From Polytrichum commune (Eukaryota > Streptophyta > Polytrichopsida > Polytrichales > Polytrichaceae): a stretch of 60,000 nt of DNA. The notes beneath the pieces were generated by a model. The model ran no database searches, had not been told where the DNA came from, and saw nothing but the letters and a program-made list of their open reading frames with translations. The DNA lies in assembly GCA_950295325.1 (NCBI GenBank), contig OX485804.1, forward strand, positions 39,298,429 to 39,358,428. Direction: 5' to 3'. The translations under genes were made by a program, and so were the position numbers. Each line of letters starts with the position of its first letter. The first letter of the stretch is position 1. Below, one piece after another: positions 11,536 to 23,147 of this stretch.

Positions 11536-12239
11536 TGATGTGACAATAGATTAGTGTGGGCAGCGAAATTGCACATATTAGTGTCGCTAGGTACGATCCT
11601 TTTGCTAGGCCCTCTTATGAATGTCAGTGAGTTTTCAGGTTTTTTATATGTTTTTCTTAAAATAAAAATAAAATATTTTGAAGCATTTGACGTAGCTTGT
11701 TTTTTCTTCTGAAAGTTTGCATTCGGATAAACAGGGCAGCAACCACTTCCGTGCATTTGTTTTGACTCTCGAGACTGCAACAACTCCATTGGGTCAAGAA
11801 AAAAAAAGGAAAAAAAGTATGCTCACGTTCGTGTGTCGATGTGAATACACTCTAACCTCCCTAATATCATGCTTGTGGCAACCAAAGTGCACGTGATATT
11901 AAGGAGGTGTGTAGTGTTATCATGGACGTGTGGTAATAGAGAATTAGTGTAGCATATGACACTATGAAATAACACAAAGTCAACATTGCATGAATAATAA
12001 TCATTACAATGATGATAACGTGATGTGTGCGACTATTTTGTTGCATTAAGTTAATGTCAATGACATGGAGGGAGATGAAAACTGAGCACATCCGTTCCTT
12101 GGGGTTTGGGAGATAAGAGAGCGAGTGACATTACAGAGGGTGGTATTACGGAGCGTAGGGTTGTATGAGCCCGATCTCCTTATCCTAATCAACTTTCTTG
12201 GGTACGAGTACATTTCATGCAACTTTTCTTGCCAACATG

Positions 12240-12530
12240 ATGAAGATCGAGGAACGACAGTGGGAGTGAGGGAATTATCACATACGAACATACCTTGCAT
12301 CGACCCAATGTAAAAACTTGACCCCTTAGAGGTTTGTGGCTGGGTCATCTGAAATGATTGGACTCCACTAATATTCAATGCCTTTAAAACTTATTTTAAT
12401 GTCACATGAATAAAAAAATAACAACCTCCAAGGTGCATACTATTTCAGGACTTTTTATGTTGGATGAATGAGAGGTACGCTCGTATGTATACGATAATTC
12501 CCTCTCTCCATGACAGACGAGGATTGAAAA
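12240..12530. repeat. Foldback repeat, copy 1
   Basis: The stretch shares TTTTATGTTGGATGAATGAG and nearby sequence with 21170-21425, and less closely with 25640-25800. Arms containing that motif face inverted, more diverged arms near 12280-12320. No target duplication was recognised. Confidence 0.4.
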
Positions 12531-12599
12531 TTTGAGTGTCCGGTTGATTTTCGGGGCACAATTGGTATAAATTCTTATGTTTCCAAGTCCAACCGGCAC

Positions 12600-12730
12600 A
12601 TGTGTGATGATCTTTTGGCTTTTTCTTTACTAATTTGAAGTATATTTTATAGATTACATTAAAGCGATTGGTGCCTTTCGTGAAGCCTTTATGAACTTCA
12701 GGTTCATCAATCGGTTATTTCTCGAACTGA
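12600..12730. repeat. ACCGGTTGA-rich dispersed repeat, split by a MITE
   Basis: The sequence CTTCAGGTTCATCAATCGGTTATTTCTCGAACTGA continues after the MITE at 13240 with AATCAGTTCATCTGTAACC and TGTCGGTTCTCC. Together they match, inverted, the repeat at 42435-42665. The MITE 12731-13236 therefore inserted into an older repeat. Confidence 0.5.
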
Positions 12731-13236
12731 GGGCCACTTCACCCATGAACCAAGTGCCGTGACCATGGAATTGTGAGAGCCCACAAGAAAGTGTTCAAAG
12801 GCCATCCCAAGACACCTCCAAAACCATGTAGTCTAGTCACGGACCCTCAAGTGTAGTGTGAAGTCACGTGTGACCACGCCCTCAATCAAATGCTAATTCA
12901 ATGAATTTCTATTCATGCAAGTCCTCACACATGATAAAATAGAATAAACCAACAGCTGTGAGCATTTAGAATGCCATCGTCTCCCAATTTTGTGTTAGAC
13001 CTACCTTCGAGAGGTGGTTTTTGAAAATAGTCAAGTGACCATGAAACATGATCCATTCGATGCCATGTAGGAATCCATGTAAACTTTACATCCATCTTGC
13101 GTTCACATATATACTCCGTTGGTCCCTTGCGCATAGTGTGAAGCTTGGACCGGCCTCACCTTTTCCACCAATGGGAGTGCTTGACGTGTAATGGTCACGG
13201 ACTCATGGGCTCTCAGCCTCGTGTGTGAAGTGGCCC
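12731..13236. mobile_element. Tourist/Harbinger-type MITE, copy b of the GGGCCACTTCACAC family
   Basis: This 506-bp copy has GGGCCACTTC... and ...GAAGTGGCCC ends and a TGA duplication (12728-12730 and 13237-13239). The body matches copies at 7578, 13791 and 22648. It is nested in the dispersed repeat that flanks it. Confidence 0.85.
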
Positions 13237-13790
13237 TGAAAATCAGTTCATCTGTAACCAACTGTCGGTTCTCCCATTCATTGGGTTGAATCCACTTCCC
13301 CTATGATGAGAGCATAGAAAAGGTCGCATGATAATCACAAACGCATCCCATAAAGGCCGGACGGATAAGTTTCCGTGCCATCATACTCATTATGTTGCTT
13401 TACCAACTTAGAAAACCAACGTCGCCGTGTCCAATGCCCATCCACCTATAAATAATACCGACTATATCCGATACCATAACACCACATAAGCACACCTCTC
13501 TCTCTCTCTCTCTTTGGGCCTTGAAATTCGTGTGTTGAGAAATCCATGGTGTTGTGGTAATACTCTCTTTTGAAAAAAACCACTTCAACTATTATATGCT
13601 CTATGTTGTGTCATAGTTGGTCGTCACCCAAAGTATTAAACACGAATCTCCAATCCGTGGAGAGTACTATGAGGATCTTGGGTCCACGGGAGGGTGAAAA
13701 ATTGGTCATGATATTCTTGACTCCATTACATAGCACTCTTTGACTTAATGACCAAGGTCGGTTTCTATTAATCTCCCGACCATGTGTTTA

Positions 13791-14231
13791 GGGCCACTTC
13801 GCACACGAGCCAAGAGCCGTGACCATGAAATTGTGAGAGCCCAAAAGAAAGTGTCCAAAGGCCGTCGCAATACATCTCCAAAATCACATAGTGTGGTCAC
13901 GGACCCTCAAGTGTAGTGTGAAGTCATGTGTGGATAGGCTCTCAACCAAATGTTATTTCAATGAATTTCTCTTCGTGCGGGTCCTCACACATGATAAAAT
14001 AGAATAAATGAACGGTCATGAGCGTTCGGAGTGCCATGGTCTCCCGATTTTGTATTAGGCCTACTTCCAAGAGGTGATTTTCAAAAATAATCCAAGTGAC
14101 CATGAAACATGATCCATTGGGTGCCATGTAGGAATCCATGTAAACTTTACATCCACCTTGCATTCACATATTCCGTTGGTCCCTCAAGCGTAGTGTGAAT
14201 CGAACTTGGACAGGCTCCGCCTTTTCCACCA
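13791..14231. mobile_element. Tourist/Harbinger-type MITE, copy c, right end missing
   Basis: The left end GGGCCACTTCGCACACGAGC follows TTA at 13788-13790. The body matches the family up to GCCTTTTCCACCA near 14231, then the similarity stops. About 75 bp with the right inverted repeat are lost. Confidence 0.8.
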
Positions 14232-14698
14232 TCCCCATTATCCTTGCGTGAGGGTAGGAGGATGGGGCCTAATATAATGTTTTTGGACACTTGCAAATTT
14301 GTAAGTACCTTCCTTAAAGTATGCTTAGGTGTACCTTTGGGCTCTAGGGATCGGTAATGGCCACCACACTTTTTATCTCAATTAGGGCGTGTTACTATTT
14401 GGAGTTGTGCAGTGCTATAAACTCCTTAATGAGAATATAATATTTTACCACACAAAGTCATTTATGTTCTATAATGTCCAAACGATCTATTGAACTTTCA
14501 TAAGTATAAATTGAACTCATGAGTAAGTCGTTATTGCACCGAGTAGCTCTGAATAGTTATGCACACTAATTGGGATAATCACTGTAGTATTGAAAAATTA
14601 CAACTACTTGCTCCCTTGGTCACTATTGGCTTTCCCCCATTTCAAATTTCAAACTAAAATGAGGGGGGAGATATTCATGATTGAGGCTAGAAAATACG

Positions 14699-14752
14699 AG
14701 TGTGTGTGTGTGTGTGTGTGTGATTTTTTTTGTTTTTTTTGGGGGGGGGGGG
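14699..14752. repeat. (TG)n followed by poly-T and poly-G
   Basis: A TG microsatellite of about 23 bp, a T-rich run and a run of 12 G are directly visible. No gene is associated. Confidence 0.9.
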
Positions 14753-17486
14753 ATTATTTAGCTCATATTAAATTTGGGGAAAATAAGCACACACATCTAC
14801 ATTCGTACATCAACATTGATTTTACGTTGATTCAATAATCACACCATAAACAAGGTTGCAATTCCAATATTTTGTTTACATATGTTATAGTTGCATAAAT
14901 CAAAAGGTTGAAATATAAGTTGATGTGATGTTGAAATGAGACATTACCTAAATGTTGAGCTCACACTAGAAAGAGATTAACCATTTCAGGTTTGAGAGGT
15001 GTACTAATGGTCTCAAGAAATCATACAAGAGTGTTGAAGATTATTTGTCGTTATTTCTAGCTTAAACCATGAAGAAACAACCACCTATAAATGAGCCATC
15101 TATCAACTGCACTTTCCCAATGGGTGCAACATTCATGTACATTTGCGTGAAAAAAATAAAGAGATTTGGCCATGTATGCATAAACTAGAAGAAATATAGC
15201 CAACATATATATTATCACCAAGTTTTACATACACCGTATGTTCATATTGTTTTAGCAATACGGTGTTTTCCAACTCATTACCAACCATAATTTGACGAAA
15301 ATGCTTGTTGGGATCTATAAGTCTTGCAATGAATGCAACTTGTGCCCACATGTCTTTCAAGTTCAAACATTGAGAGGTACTTGTCAACATTGACTCAAGA
15401 TTTAGGCAAGAACCAACCCAATCCTTCAAGTTTAGAGAGGAAGCTCAAGAGAACAACATGGAAGGTGAAGAAGAATGCGTGACTTTATCCCCTCCCCCCG
15501 TGCCTTTGGTTTCTAGTTCAAATTTTATGGTACCGTCAACATTAAACCACTTATGGGTATTGTTACCAAGCCCCAATCACATGGAGGCTTTACATAATAC
15601 ACACATCAAAATTTGGTCACTTGCATTTTGGGAAGAGATTTAAAAAAATAAATAAAAAATCGGGATGTGAACCATGTTAGGCTTTCGCAATTTGTGAAAA
15701 GGCCGACCACGGCCCAAACAAAGTTACTTCACTTTTCAAACATCAACACACATGATGATACATATGATCGTGCCATCGCTACAACACTAAATATTGTGTT
15801 TAGTGTTATATAGAACTTTTTGTCATTACGGTGGCTTTTTCTAATGACACTGCATATGAATATACAAGTGTTGTCATCCAAGCTTACTTTTAGTTCATCC
15901 AAACGTCAATTATTGACACAAAAAAATTGGGTTACCAAAGCACGGTTCACAAGTAGTGTCATAGATGGTTGAAAATGGGAATGAAATTCAAGCCAACTAT
16001 TGAAACAAAAATTGGTATATTTTTCATCCAATATCACTTTCGCAATGAAATATTGTCATGAACGATCAAAATGTGGACGAAAAATCACTTAATAAACGAC
16101 ATTTAACTGCAACATTGTAAATCTAATGACAAATGATGTTAGGTTTACATGCAGTGACACTAGGCAATGTGGGGTTTACAATTAGTATTGAGCAAGGCAA
16201 AATAGAATCGGTGATGCCAAATACATTATTTAGTGTAGCACTAAGTTATACCCCACGACCGCAAATCCCCTCAACCCTAAACTTCCCTTCACTATAGGCG
16301 GGTGTGTAAAAACGAGTAAGAAACAACTTCTAGGTTCCCCACATATGCCCGATTCAATGTGCGAAGCCCATAACCTATGCTTTGTGGCTGGTAAAGCCCC
16401 TCCCCCAAGAGTCGCCACCCCCCCCCCCAAAAAAAAACGCCGCCCCTCCACCCAATAAATTACTCCACCATTTGAACACAAAACACGCATGATATTCGTG
16501 ACGGATCTCAATATCCTTAGTAAGTTGAGGCGGCACCGCAACTGCCATCACTTATACACACATGCATATCTCGAATCTCGAGGCCAATGTGGGCTCCATG
16601 CCGGAAACGGGGCCTCAAGACAACTTTTCGGGTGCTTCTTGTCCTAGTTGTCCTCAAAGTAGCTTTGGCATCGCTACTACCATGGTGTTGATGTTATTTA
16701 GTGACGACATACACCATATGCAAAGGGCCTAAGCTAGATGCCTAGAGGTCTCAAAGTGTAACATCCGCTAAGTGCCAATACAATACTTATTTGTCAACAT
16801 AAGTAATTTTTTTTCAAAGTGAACAAATACTTTACAGTATGGCATTTAACGTCGCACATTTGGGATACTTGAGATGATAGTTTAGTGGGTTAGTGTGCAA
16901 GAGGAAGATGTTTTCAAGCATACTCGTGTCAAGTGTCATTTGTGTACACTATGTGAATTTGTAGATTATTGTGTAACATAGGCGTAGAACTCGTGACATG
17001 ATTGAACATACTCGTGCCAAGATATTAGTGAGCGCACTTGAACGCCAAGGCCTTGGGCTTCATTCGGTTGGGCCCACGCCTCCTTCACTGCTTGGTCTTC
17101 TTGCCCGTCGCACCTTCGTGGGAATTCTTTGTTGTTGGGAACCAATGTGACAACACCTGGTCCAAATTACAAATATTCAAGTTGACATCACTTTCATTAT
17201 TCCCAAGTTAATTGATGGAGCTCCTTTGCGTGCCAAAGGAGCTTAATGGCTAAAGTGACAAGGTATTGTCACATTGGTTCCCAATGGGTAAGAATTCCCA
17301 TGCAGGTGTGGGCATGAAGACCATGCAGTGTAGGAGTTGAGGCCCAACCGAATGAAGATGTGATCTAGCCCGAGGGCAACGCCAAGTGCCATGAGGTGAC
17401 ACCTCTCGCGAAGTTGTTGATCATTAGTGTAACCTAGCATGCGCCTCAAATCAGGGTTAGTGACACTATTACGCATGTGACACTGA
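14753..17486. other. Gene-free stretch with a possible CACTA-like fragment
   Basis: No gene was recognised. At 15785-16235 the sequence starts CACTAAATATTGTGTTTAGTG and ends ATTATTTAGTG, reminiscent of CACTA-type termini, but no 3-bp duplication is convincing. Related wording (TTAGTGTGGGTGACAC, GACAAATAATGTAAGGTT) recurs near 39240-39290. A C-run sits at 16421-16429. Confidence 0.35.
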
Positions 17487-18045
17487 GGGCCGCTTCACAC
17501 ACAAGACTGAAGGCCCGTGACCATTGCAATCTAAGAGGTCACATTGGTCGAAAGGGCGGAGACTGTCCAAGTTCACTTCGCACACGAAGGTGAAGGCCTA
17601 TAGGCCCAAAGAAGACTTCATGGATGAAAAATCTACATGGAATCCTACATGGCGGACTATGGATAAGGTTTCATGGTCTACCGGAATTTTCGCTAAACCC
17701 ACCTCTTGGAGGTGGACTTGACGATAATTCCAGGAGACCATGATTTTTTTTAATATTTTTCCCCAGTAGGACAAATTCTAGGACAAACAAACACTGCCAA
17801 GTTATTCTCTCAAATTAATAAAGTTTGAGACATATTATATCAAACCAAATCCTCTCCTTTTTTTTTTCCACCAACGAAATATGAAATCGTCCTACAACAT
17901 GGTCCATTCTCACTTCACACAATGCTTGAGGGCCCGTGACTACATAGAACGGTTTTCCCAACACCCATGGGACGGCCTTTGGATGGGAGTCAAGGGCCCT
18001 CACCATGACAAGGTCACGGCTCTTGGCTCATTTGTGAAGTGTCCC
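17487..18045. mobile_element. Tourist/Harbinger-type MITE, copy d, diverged subfamily
   Basis: It begins GGGCCGCTTCACACACAAGA and ends GTGAAGTGTCCC, with TGA before and TAA after, so one base of the duplication or the flank has changed. The interior shares TCTACATGG, CATGGCGGACTATGGATAAG and ACAAATTC segments with copy e at 18088. The two form a subfamily distinct from copies a-c. Confidence 0.75.
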
Positions 18046-18087
18046 TAAATACCCTAAACGGTGCACTACAACGCTTACGCTTACTTA

Positions 18088-18683
18088 GGGCCACTTCACA
18101 CACAAGACTGAAGGCCCACGACCATTGCAATCTAAGAGCTCTCATTGGTCGAAAAGTCAGAGACCGTCCAAGTTCACTTCATACACGAAGGTGGAGGCCT
18201 AAAGGCCCAAAGAAGACTTCATGGATGAAAAGTCTACATGGAGTCCAACATGGCGGACTATGGATAAGGTTTCATGATCTCCCGGAATTTGCGTTAGGCC
18301 CACCTCCAAGAGGTGGGCCTGACACAAATTTCGAGTGACCATGACTTTTTATAATATTTTTGTCCCAGGAGGACAAATTGCAGGGTAGATCCAGAACAAC
18401 TTACAAGCCAAATTCCAAAACAAACAAACGCCACCAAGCAATTCTCTTAAATTGATAGAGTTCGAGACATATTATATTCAACCAAATCCTCTTCTTCTTC
18501 TTTTCCCGCCAACAAAACATGCAATGGTCCCGCACACATGGTCCATTCTCACTTCACACTATGCTTGAGGGCTGGGGAGTACATAAAATGGCTTTCCCAC
18601 CACAAATGGTACGGCCTTTGGATGAGAGTCGAGGGTCCTCACCATTACAAGGTCACGGCCCTTGGCCCATGTGTGAGGGGCCC
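18088..18683. mobile_element. Tourist/Harbinger-type MITE, copy e, diverged subfamily
   Basis: The ends are GGGCCACTTCACACACAAGA and GTGTGAGGGGCCC, flanked by TTA on both sides (18085-18087 and 18684-18686). It lies 39 bp after copy d. Reading frames over it (for example 18519-18941) run out of the element and are not credible. Confidence 0.8.
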
Positions 18684-18971
18684 TTACTTAGCGTAGCATT
18701 ACATACATCCTCCTCAATAATAACAACAACAACAACACCAGCACCAATAATAGGAATACATCTTCATATACACCTGTCCAAATCGGTGGGATTGTGTGTC
18801 TTAATTGTCACCTTGCTTGCTGAGCTTGCGTCAGTGGCCCCGGTCAACGCCCCCACCGAAAAAGCGACCTGCCAGTTGCTACCTACCTACCTACCTCCTT
18901 TATTCCTACCGTTAGCTCCCATTGACTTTTCTCCCACCTAACCCCATGAATGCATCACCTACTACCAGGGT

Positions 18972-18973
<2 letters not shown>

Positions 18974-19004
<31 letters not shown>
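18974..19004. repeat. Poly-T tract, 31 bp
   Basis: A run of T interrupts otherwise complex sequence. It may be the poly-A tail of a - strand retroposon, but I could not identify its body. Confidence 0.8.
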
Positions 19005-19005
<1 letters not shown>

Positions 19006-19955
19006 GTTTTGATATTTTGATATTTGTGTTTGTAGTGGGTTTGACGAGTATTTGCATGGTGAAGAGTGTTGGTTGGGTGTTTGGGTTTGGTTTCGTATCC
19101 AGAGTTAAAGTTGGCGATCGGGTGCAGTGGTTTCCTGTGAAATTTGGGAGTTAGGTTGCAAGGGAGGATGGATGGATGGATCTACCATGGGCTGGTTTGT
19201 TGGCGACAACGTAGGTTTGTGTACGTGATATTTGATGCCAATGTTTTTATTTTATTTTTCTACCCCGATGTGATTTGCATGGGTGAAGAGGCGACATGTT
19301 CATATGAAAGGTAACGTAGTTGTACATATCGTAAATGTAGGCAGAATCGCCCTAGTATCAACATGGTCTTGATTGACAATATAGTACTGACCCATATAAG
19401 AACTCGGGTATAGAAAGATTCTCTCGCCTTGAGATAACTAGTGGGTTTCAAATTTAAGATGATATTGATGTAGTGATAACCATGGGTAGGGTATTATTTG
19501 ATACACATTGTTGATGTTGATTATTAATACCATGCATTCACCTATACTTTCACCTACCTACCTACCTGAATGGCGGAAGGGCGATAATGGGATTTAGTCA
19601 GATACCGAGCTTCCTACCTCCCTGACAAGATACCGACCGACCTCTTGCTCTCTTGTATAGTCTTTCTTGCACTCCTCGTGCTTGCACTACTCCTCCTGGC
19701 CTGCACAAATTCGTCTCTCTCGATCGCCATCTGGATTTCTTTGCTCTTCCAATCGAAGAGTTTCTGAACTGCATCCATTGCACTGCGGAAGTCTGTTTTG
19801 ATTGGAGTTGTGGAGCTGAATTCCGTGTCCCCAGAGTTGCATAGCCAGCAAGAAGGGGGGATTGGAGCGGTTTCAAACCCTTGGTTGCTACTGCGGTCCG
19901 GTTTTATTGGATTCCGTTTCGCTACAGCTGGTATTGGCATTGCCTGCATGTTCTC

Positions 19956-21982
19956 ATGACGAAGACTGCGAGCAGGTTCGTAAATCTTTGCGACTGATTT
20001 TTGGTTGTTGTTTATTTGATGGTTGTGTGGTTTGGATCTTGGCCTTATGTGGTGGTAACCGCTTCAATTTGTGTATTGAGGGTGTTTTGCTTTCATCCGT
20101 GGAGGTGAGTGCAATCTTGTGCTGAGTCAGTAGATTGGCGATACGTCTCTTGGAGGATGGGGAAGGTTAAGTCACAAGTGAGCTTAAACATTGTTCGCGT
20201 TTACGGGATCTATTTTCTATGGCAGTGTTATGTGGCTGGAAGTTGTAGCTGATTGGAATAATTGTATCCCTCATCTGGAAGGTTTGGAAGTGGAAAGAAA
20301 TAGAGTGAGGCTCATTCTCGGTTTGCTCATAAATACAAGCTTGAGAGAGAAGATCCAAATCTGGCCATAAGGTTCCCGAAGCATTTGTAGTGAAAGGTTA
20401 TGGAGGATAAACATTGCGTTCAATGGTAGATACATTCTAGAAGTGTCTGAGGCCTTAAACCTTGAAGGTTGCCCTTCAGGAAGGACCTGTTAATCTTGTC
20501 CACATCTATTTACAAATCCAACAATTTGCAGTTGGAATCCAAAACCTTCTACTTGTTGAGGGTGTTAGTGTTAGAAAAATACTTGAACGAATCATCAATT
20601 CGTCATATTTTCATGTGCTCAAGCAAATAAGCATCTGAAAGTTCTATCTTTTGTTAAGATATACGTTTATGCTTATTCACAACCAGTCAATGTGCTAAGT
20701 GGACAAGGCTTGTTAAAATGTATTGCCTGGAAGTTTTTATCAGTGTCTAGTAAATGGTATTTTCCTAGCTCTCAAAACTGTAGTCTGGTTTAATACGTAA
20801 AGATTATTGGGAGATTAAGGGCGACATCAATAGGCAGTTTATTAGGGGTTGGAACGATTACATGATTCCTCAAAATAAAAGTGATGATAACAGTTGCTTT
20901 CATTCTTCAATTCTAGTCATTAGCCAATCGATGACAAATCTTTTCCTTCAATAGTCATGGCTTGCACCTTTCCTCCTTATTTTCGATGACTACAGTGTGT
21001 TATGTTGTATGTAATTTTTCGTTGGAAATAAGAGGGGTGGTCTCCTAGTTGTCTTGGTTCCAGCTCAAGACATATTTCTTGGACATTAGCACATGACTAC
21101 AATAAACCTCTGTTTTATTGTGGCATTTCAAAAATGAATGTTCTTTGTGACCTGTCATGTAGCACCCAGTGTCATATGTGGAGAGAGGCAATTATTTCAT
21201 GCGAGCATACCTCTCATCCATCCAACATAAGAACTTGACGGCCTATAGGTTTGTTGGCGATTCATCTCAAATAACTTGGAGCATGCTAATTTGGGGAGTG
21301 CCAGTGTCAAATCAACTAAAATAATATAACCTCTGGACTGCCTTCTATGGCATGGCTTTTATGTTGGATGAATGAGAGGTACACTTGTATGTAATGTATC
21401 CCTCTCTGTCATGTGCCACTGTCTCTAGTTGCCACCCAGTGATTGCAAGACAAAAAATAATGACAAATAGCAGGGACCACAGTAAATCAAATGTTTAGTG
21501 AGGTTGTTCTCCTGCTCTTTCTCCAAAGTTATGCTACTTGGTATTGTGTCTTGATACAAAAACTTCTCTAGGGATTCAATGCAAGAGAAGTACAACTGCT
21601 GTCAATCTTCTTCCCGGCGATATATTTACTCTGCATTTAACTTTTTCCGTTGACTTTGTCTGTTTTTTGCAGGGTATGCTCATGTTTCCTTGTAGCCGTG
21701 CTTGTTCTTCAGCTCTTCACCACAGCCGATGGGCAGTATCTAACTAATGATTGGGTGATCCTCTATTACAACCACACCTTGTCGAGCAATGCAATAACCA
21801 CCTTGCCTGCAAAGACATTAGTAACCTTAGTTTGCAGGGTAAACGACAACGTGAACAATGTTAATGGTGATCCCTATTGGCTTAATGTAACTGTTAGTGG
21901 GTATAATGGTTGGGTGCCAGATTACTATGTAGATTGCAGTGGCTATTGTTATGTTGCGTGTTGTACTACTTTAACTTGCTAG
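19956..21982 (+). CDS. Small secreted cysteine-rich protein with an SH3b-like domain (two exons)
   Basis: The coding region is 19956-19975 joined to 21673-21982, giving 109 residues. The first exon ends AGCAG at a GT donor and the second follows TTTTTTGCAG. Joining them starts the protein MTKTASRVCSC and completes a clean signal peptide (about residues 1-27, hydrophobic CFLVAVLVLQLF). Starting inside exon 2 alone would need the intron sequence to be read. The mature part has six cysteines (61, 95, 99, 103, 104, 109), possible N-glycosylation at N40 and N78, and the pattern TLPAKTLVTLVC...VNG..YW..V...GYNGWVPDYYVDC. That pattern resembles bacterial-type SH3 (SH3b) domains of secreted wall-associated proteins. 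Extracellular location is inferred from the signal; the ligand is unknown. The intron (19976-21672) contains a foldback repeat. It is the only ordinary host gene I would call. Confidence 0.65.
21165..21425. repeat. Foldback repeat, copy 2, in the intron of the SH3b-like gene
   Basis: Inverted arms are ACCTCTCATCCATCCAACAT and, reversed from 21360-21384, ACCTCTCATTCATCCAACAT. Outer bases (GTCATATGTGGAGAGAGG and CCCTCTCTGTCATGTGCC) extend the pairing. No duplication was found. Related copies are near 12240-12530 and 25640-25800. Confidence 0.5.
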
Positions 21983-22647
21983 TCTGAATACATTGTACCA
22001 CCGATTTTTGCGATACTGAGCTAAAATAAGTAAGCAAGGTTGAAGTCCAACTTCTACTCAGTTTTAGTCTGTTCTGAGGGAACAGTTTGACTCTCTCTGG
22101 TTGTGCACGAATTTGACTGCTCCCTCGTTTGCTACAATGTAATAAGGAGACCAAAAAACACCAAGTGAGACTGGCTTACAACATTTTTTTATCACTTTAG
22201 CAGGATATCATTGATACTTCAATCAGCAGAGGTGTAAATTAAAGTCAGAATTCATTTTTCTTTCTTTCTGAGTACCTGTAATGGTTGTGCAGTTTCACCT
22301 AGCCCTGGTGTTTCATTGTTTTGCCATATAGGCAGATGTGATGCCTCCTTACTGGTGGAATTTGAGTTTGTTCTTGCTCACTCAAAGGTGTGCCTGTGCA
22401 CGAAGATTTTGAAACAGCTTTGCATCAACACACAGCTGGAGAGCTTGTCATGCAGAAATTATTATCCGATGAACCATGCAATTTTCCAAAGGCCGGAACC
22501 CCACGAGTAGGGGGTTTTCCTCTTCCCCAATCTTGGAACTCCACCTCAAGTGTTAAATGGTGAAGGACTGCAATGAGAGAGAATATTGTAGCCCAACACG
22601 AGTCAGAATGAAGGGTGAGTGTTTGGAAGATGATATTGCCCATGTAA

Positions 22648-23147
22648 GGGCCACTTCACACACGAGCCAAGAGCCGTGACCATGAAATTGTGAGAGCCCA
22701 AAAGAAAGTGTCCAGAGGCCATCTGTCCCAAGACACCTCCAAAATCATGTAGTGTGGTCACGGATCCTAAGTGTAGTCTGAAGTCATATGTGACCAGACC
22801 CTCAACCTAATGCTATTTCAATGAATTTCTATTCACGCGGGTCGTCACACATGACAGAATAGAATAAATCAACGGTCGTGAGCATTCGGAGGTCCATGGT
22901 CTCCCGGTTTTATGTTAGGCCTACCTCCACGAAGTGGTTTTTGGAAATAGTCCAAGTGACCATGAAACATGATCCATTCACTGCCATGTCGGAATCCATG
23001 TAGACTTTACATCCATCTTGCATTCATATACTCTGTCGGTCCCTCAAGCGTAGTGTGAAGCGAACTTGGAGCGCCTCCGCCTTTTCCACCAATGAGCGCT
23101 TGAAGTGCAATGGTCGTGGGCTCTCAGTCTCGTGTGTGAAGTGGCCC
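22648..23147. mobile_element. Tourist/Harbinger-type MITE, copy f
   Basis: It has GGGCCACTTCACACACGAGC and GTGTGTGAAGTGGCCC ends and the typical family body. TAA precedes it (22645-22647) but CGA follows, so the right flank of the duplication has changed. Confidence 0.8.

Noticed and set aside
11247-11789. 180-residue reading frame on the - strand
   Set aside because: It runs through a SINE and its flanks; the same sequence is broken by element C in the second copy, and no motif is seen.
18519-18941. 140-residue + strand frame
   Set aside because: Its first part is the right end of MITE copy e and the rest is low-complexity flank.
19598-19949. Two overlapping - strand frames (92 and 111 residues), with a fairly protein-like charged segment
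   Set aside because: They are antisense to the probable 5' UTR of the SH3b-like gene, overlap each other, and have no recognisable domain. A divergent gene cannot be fully excluded.
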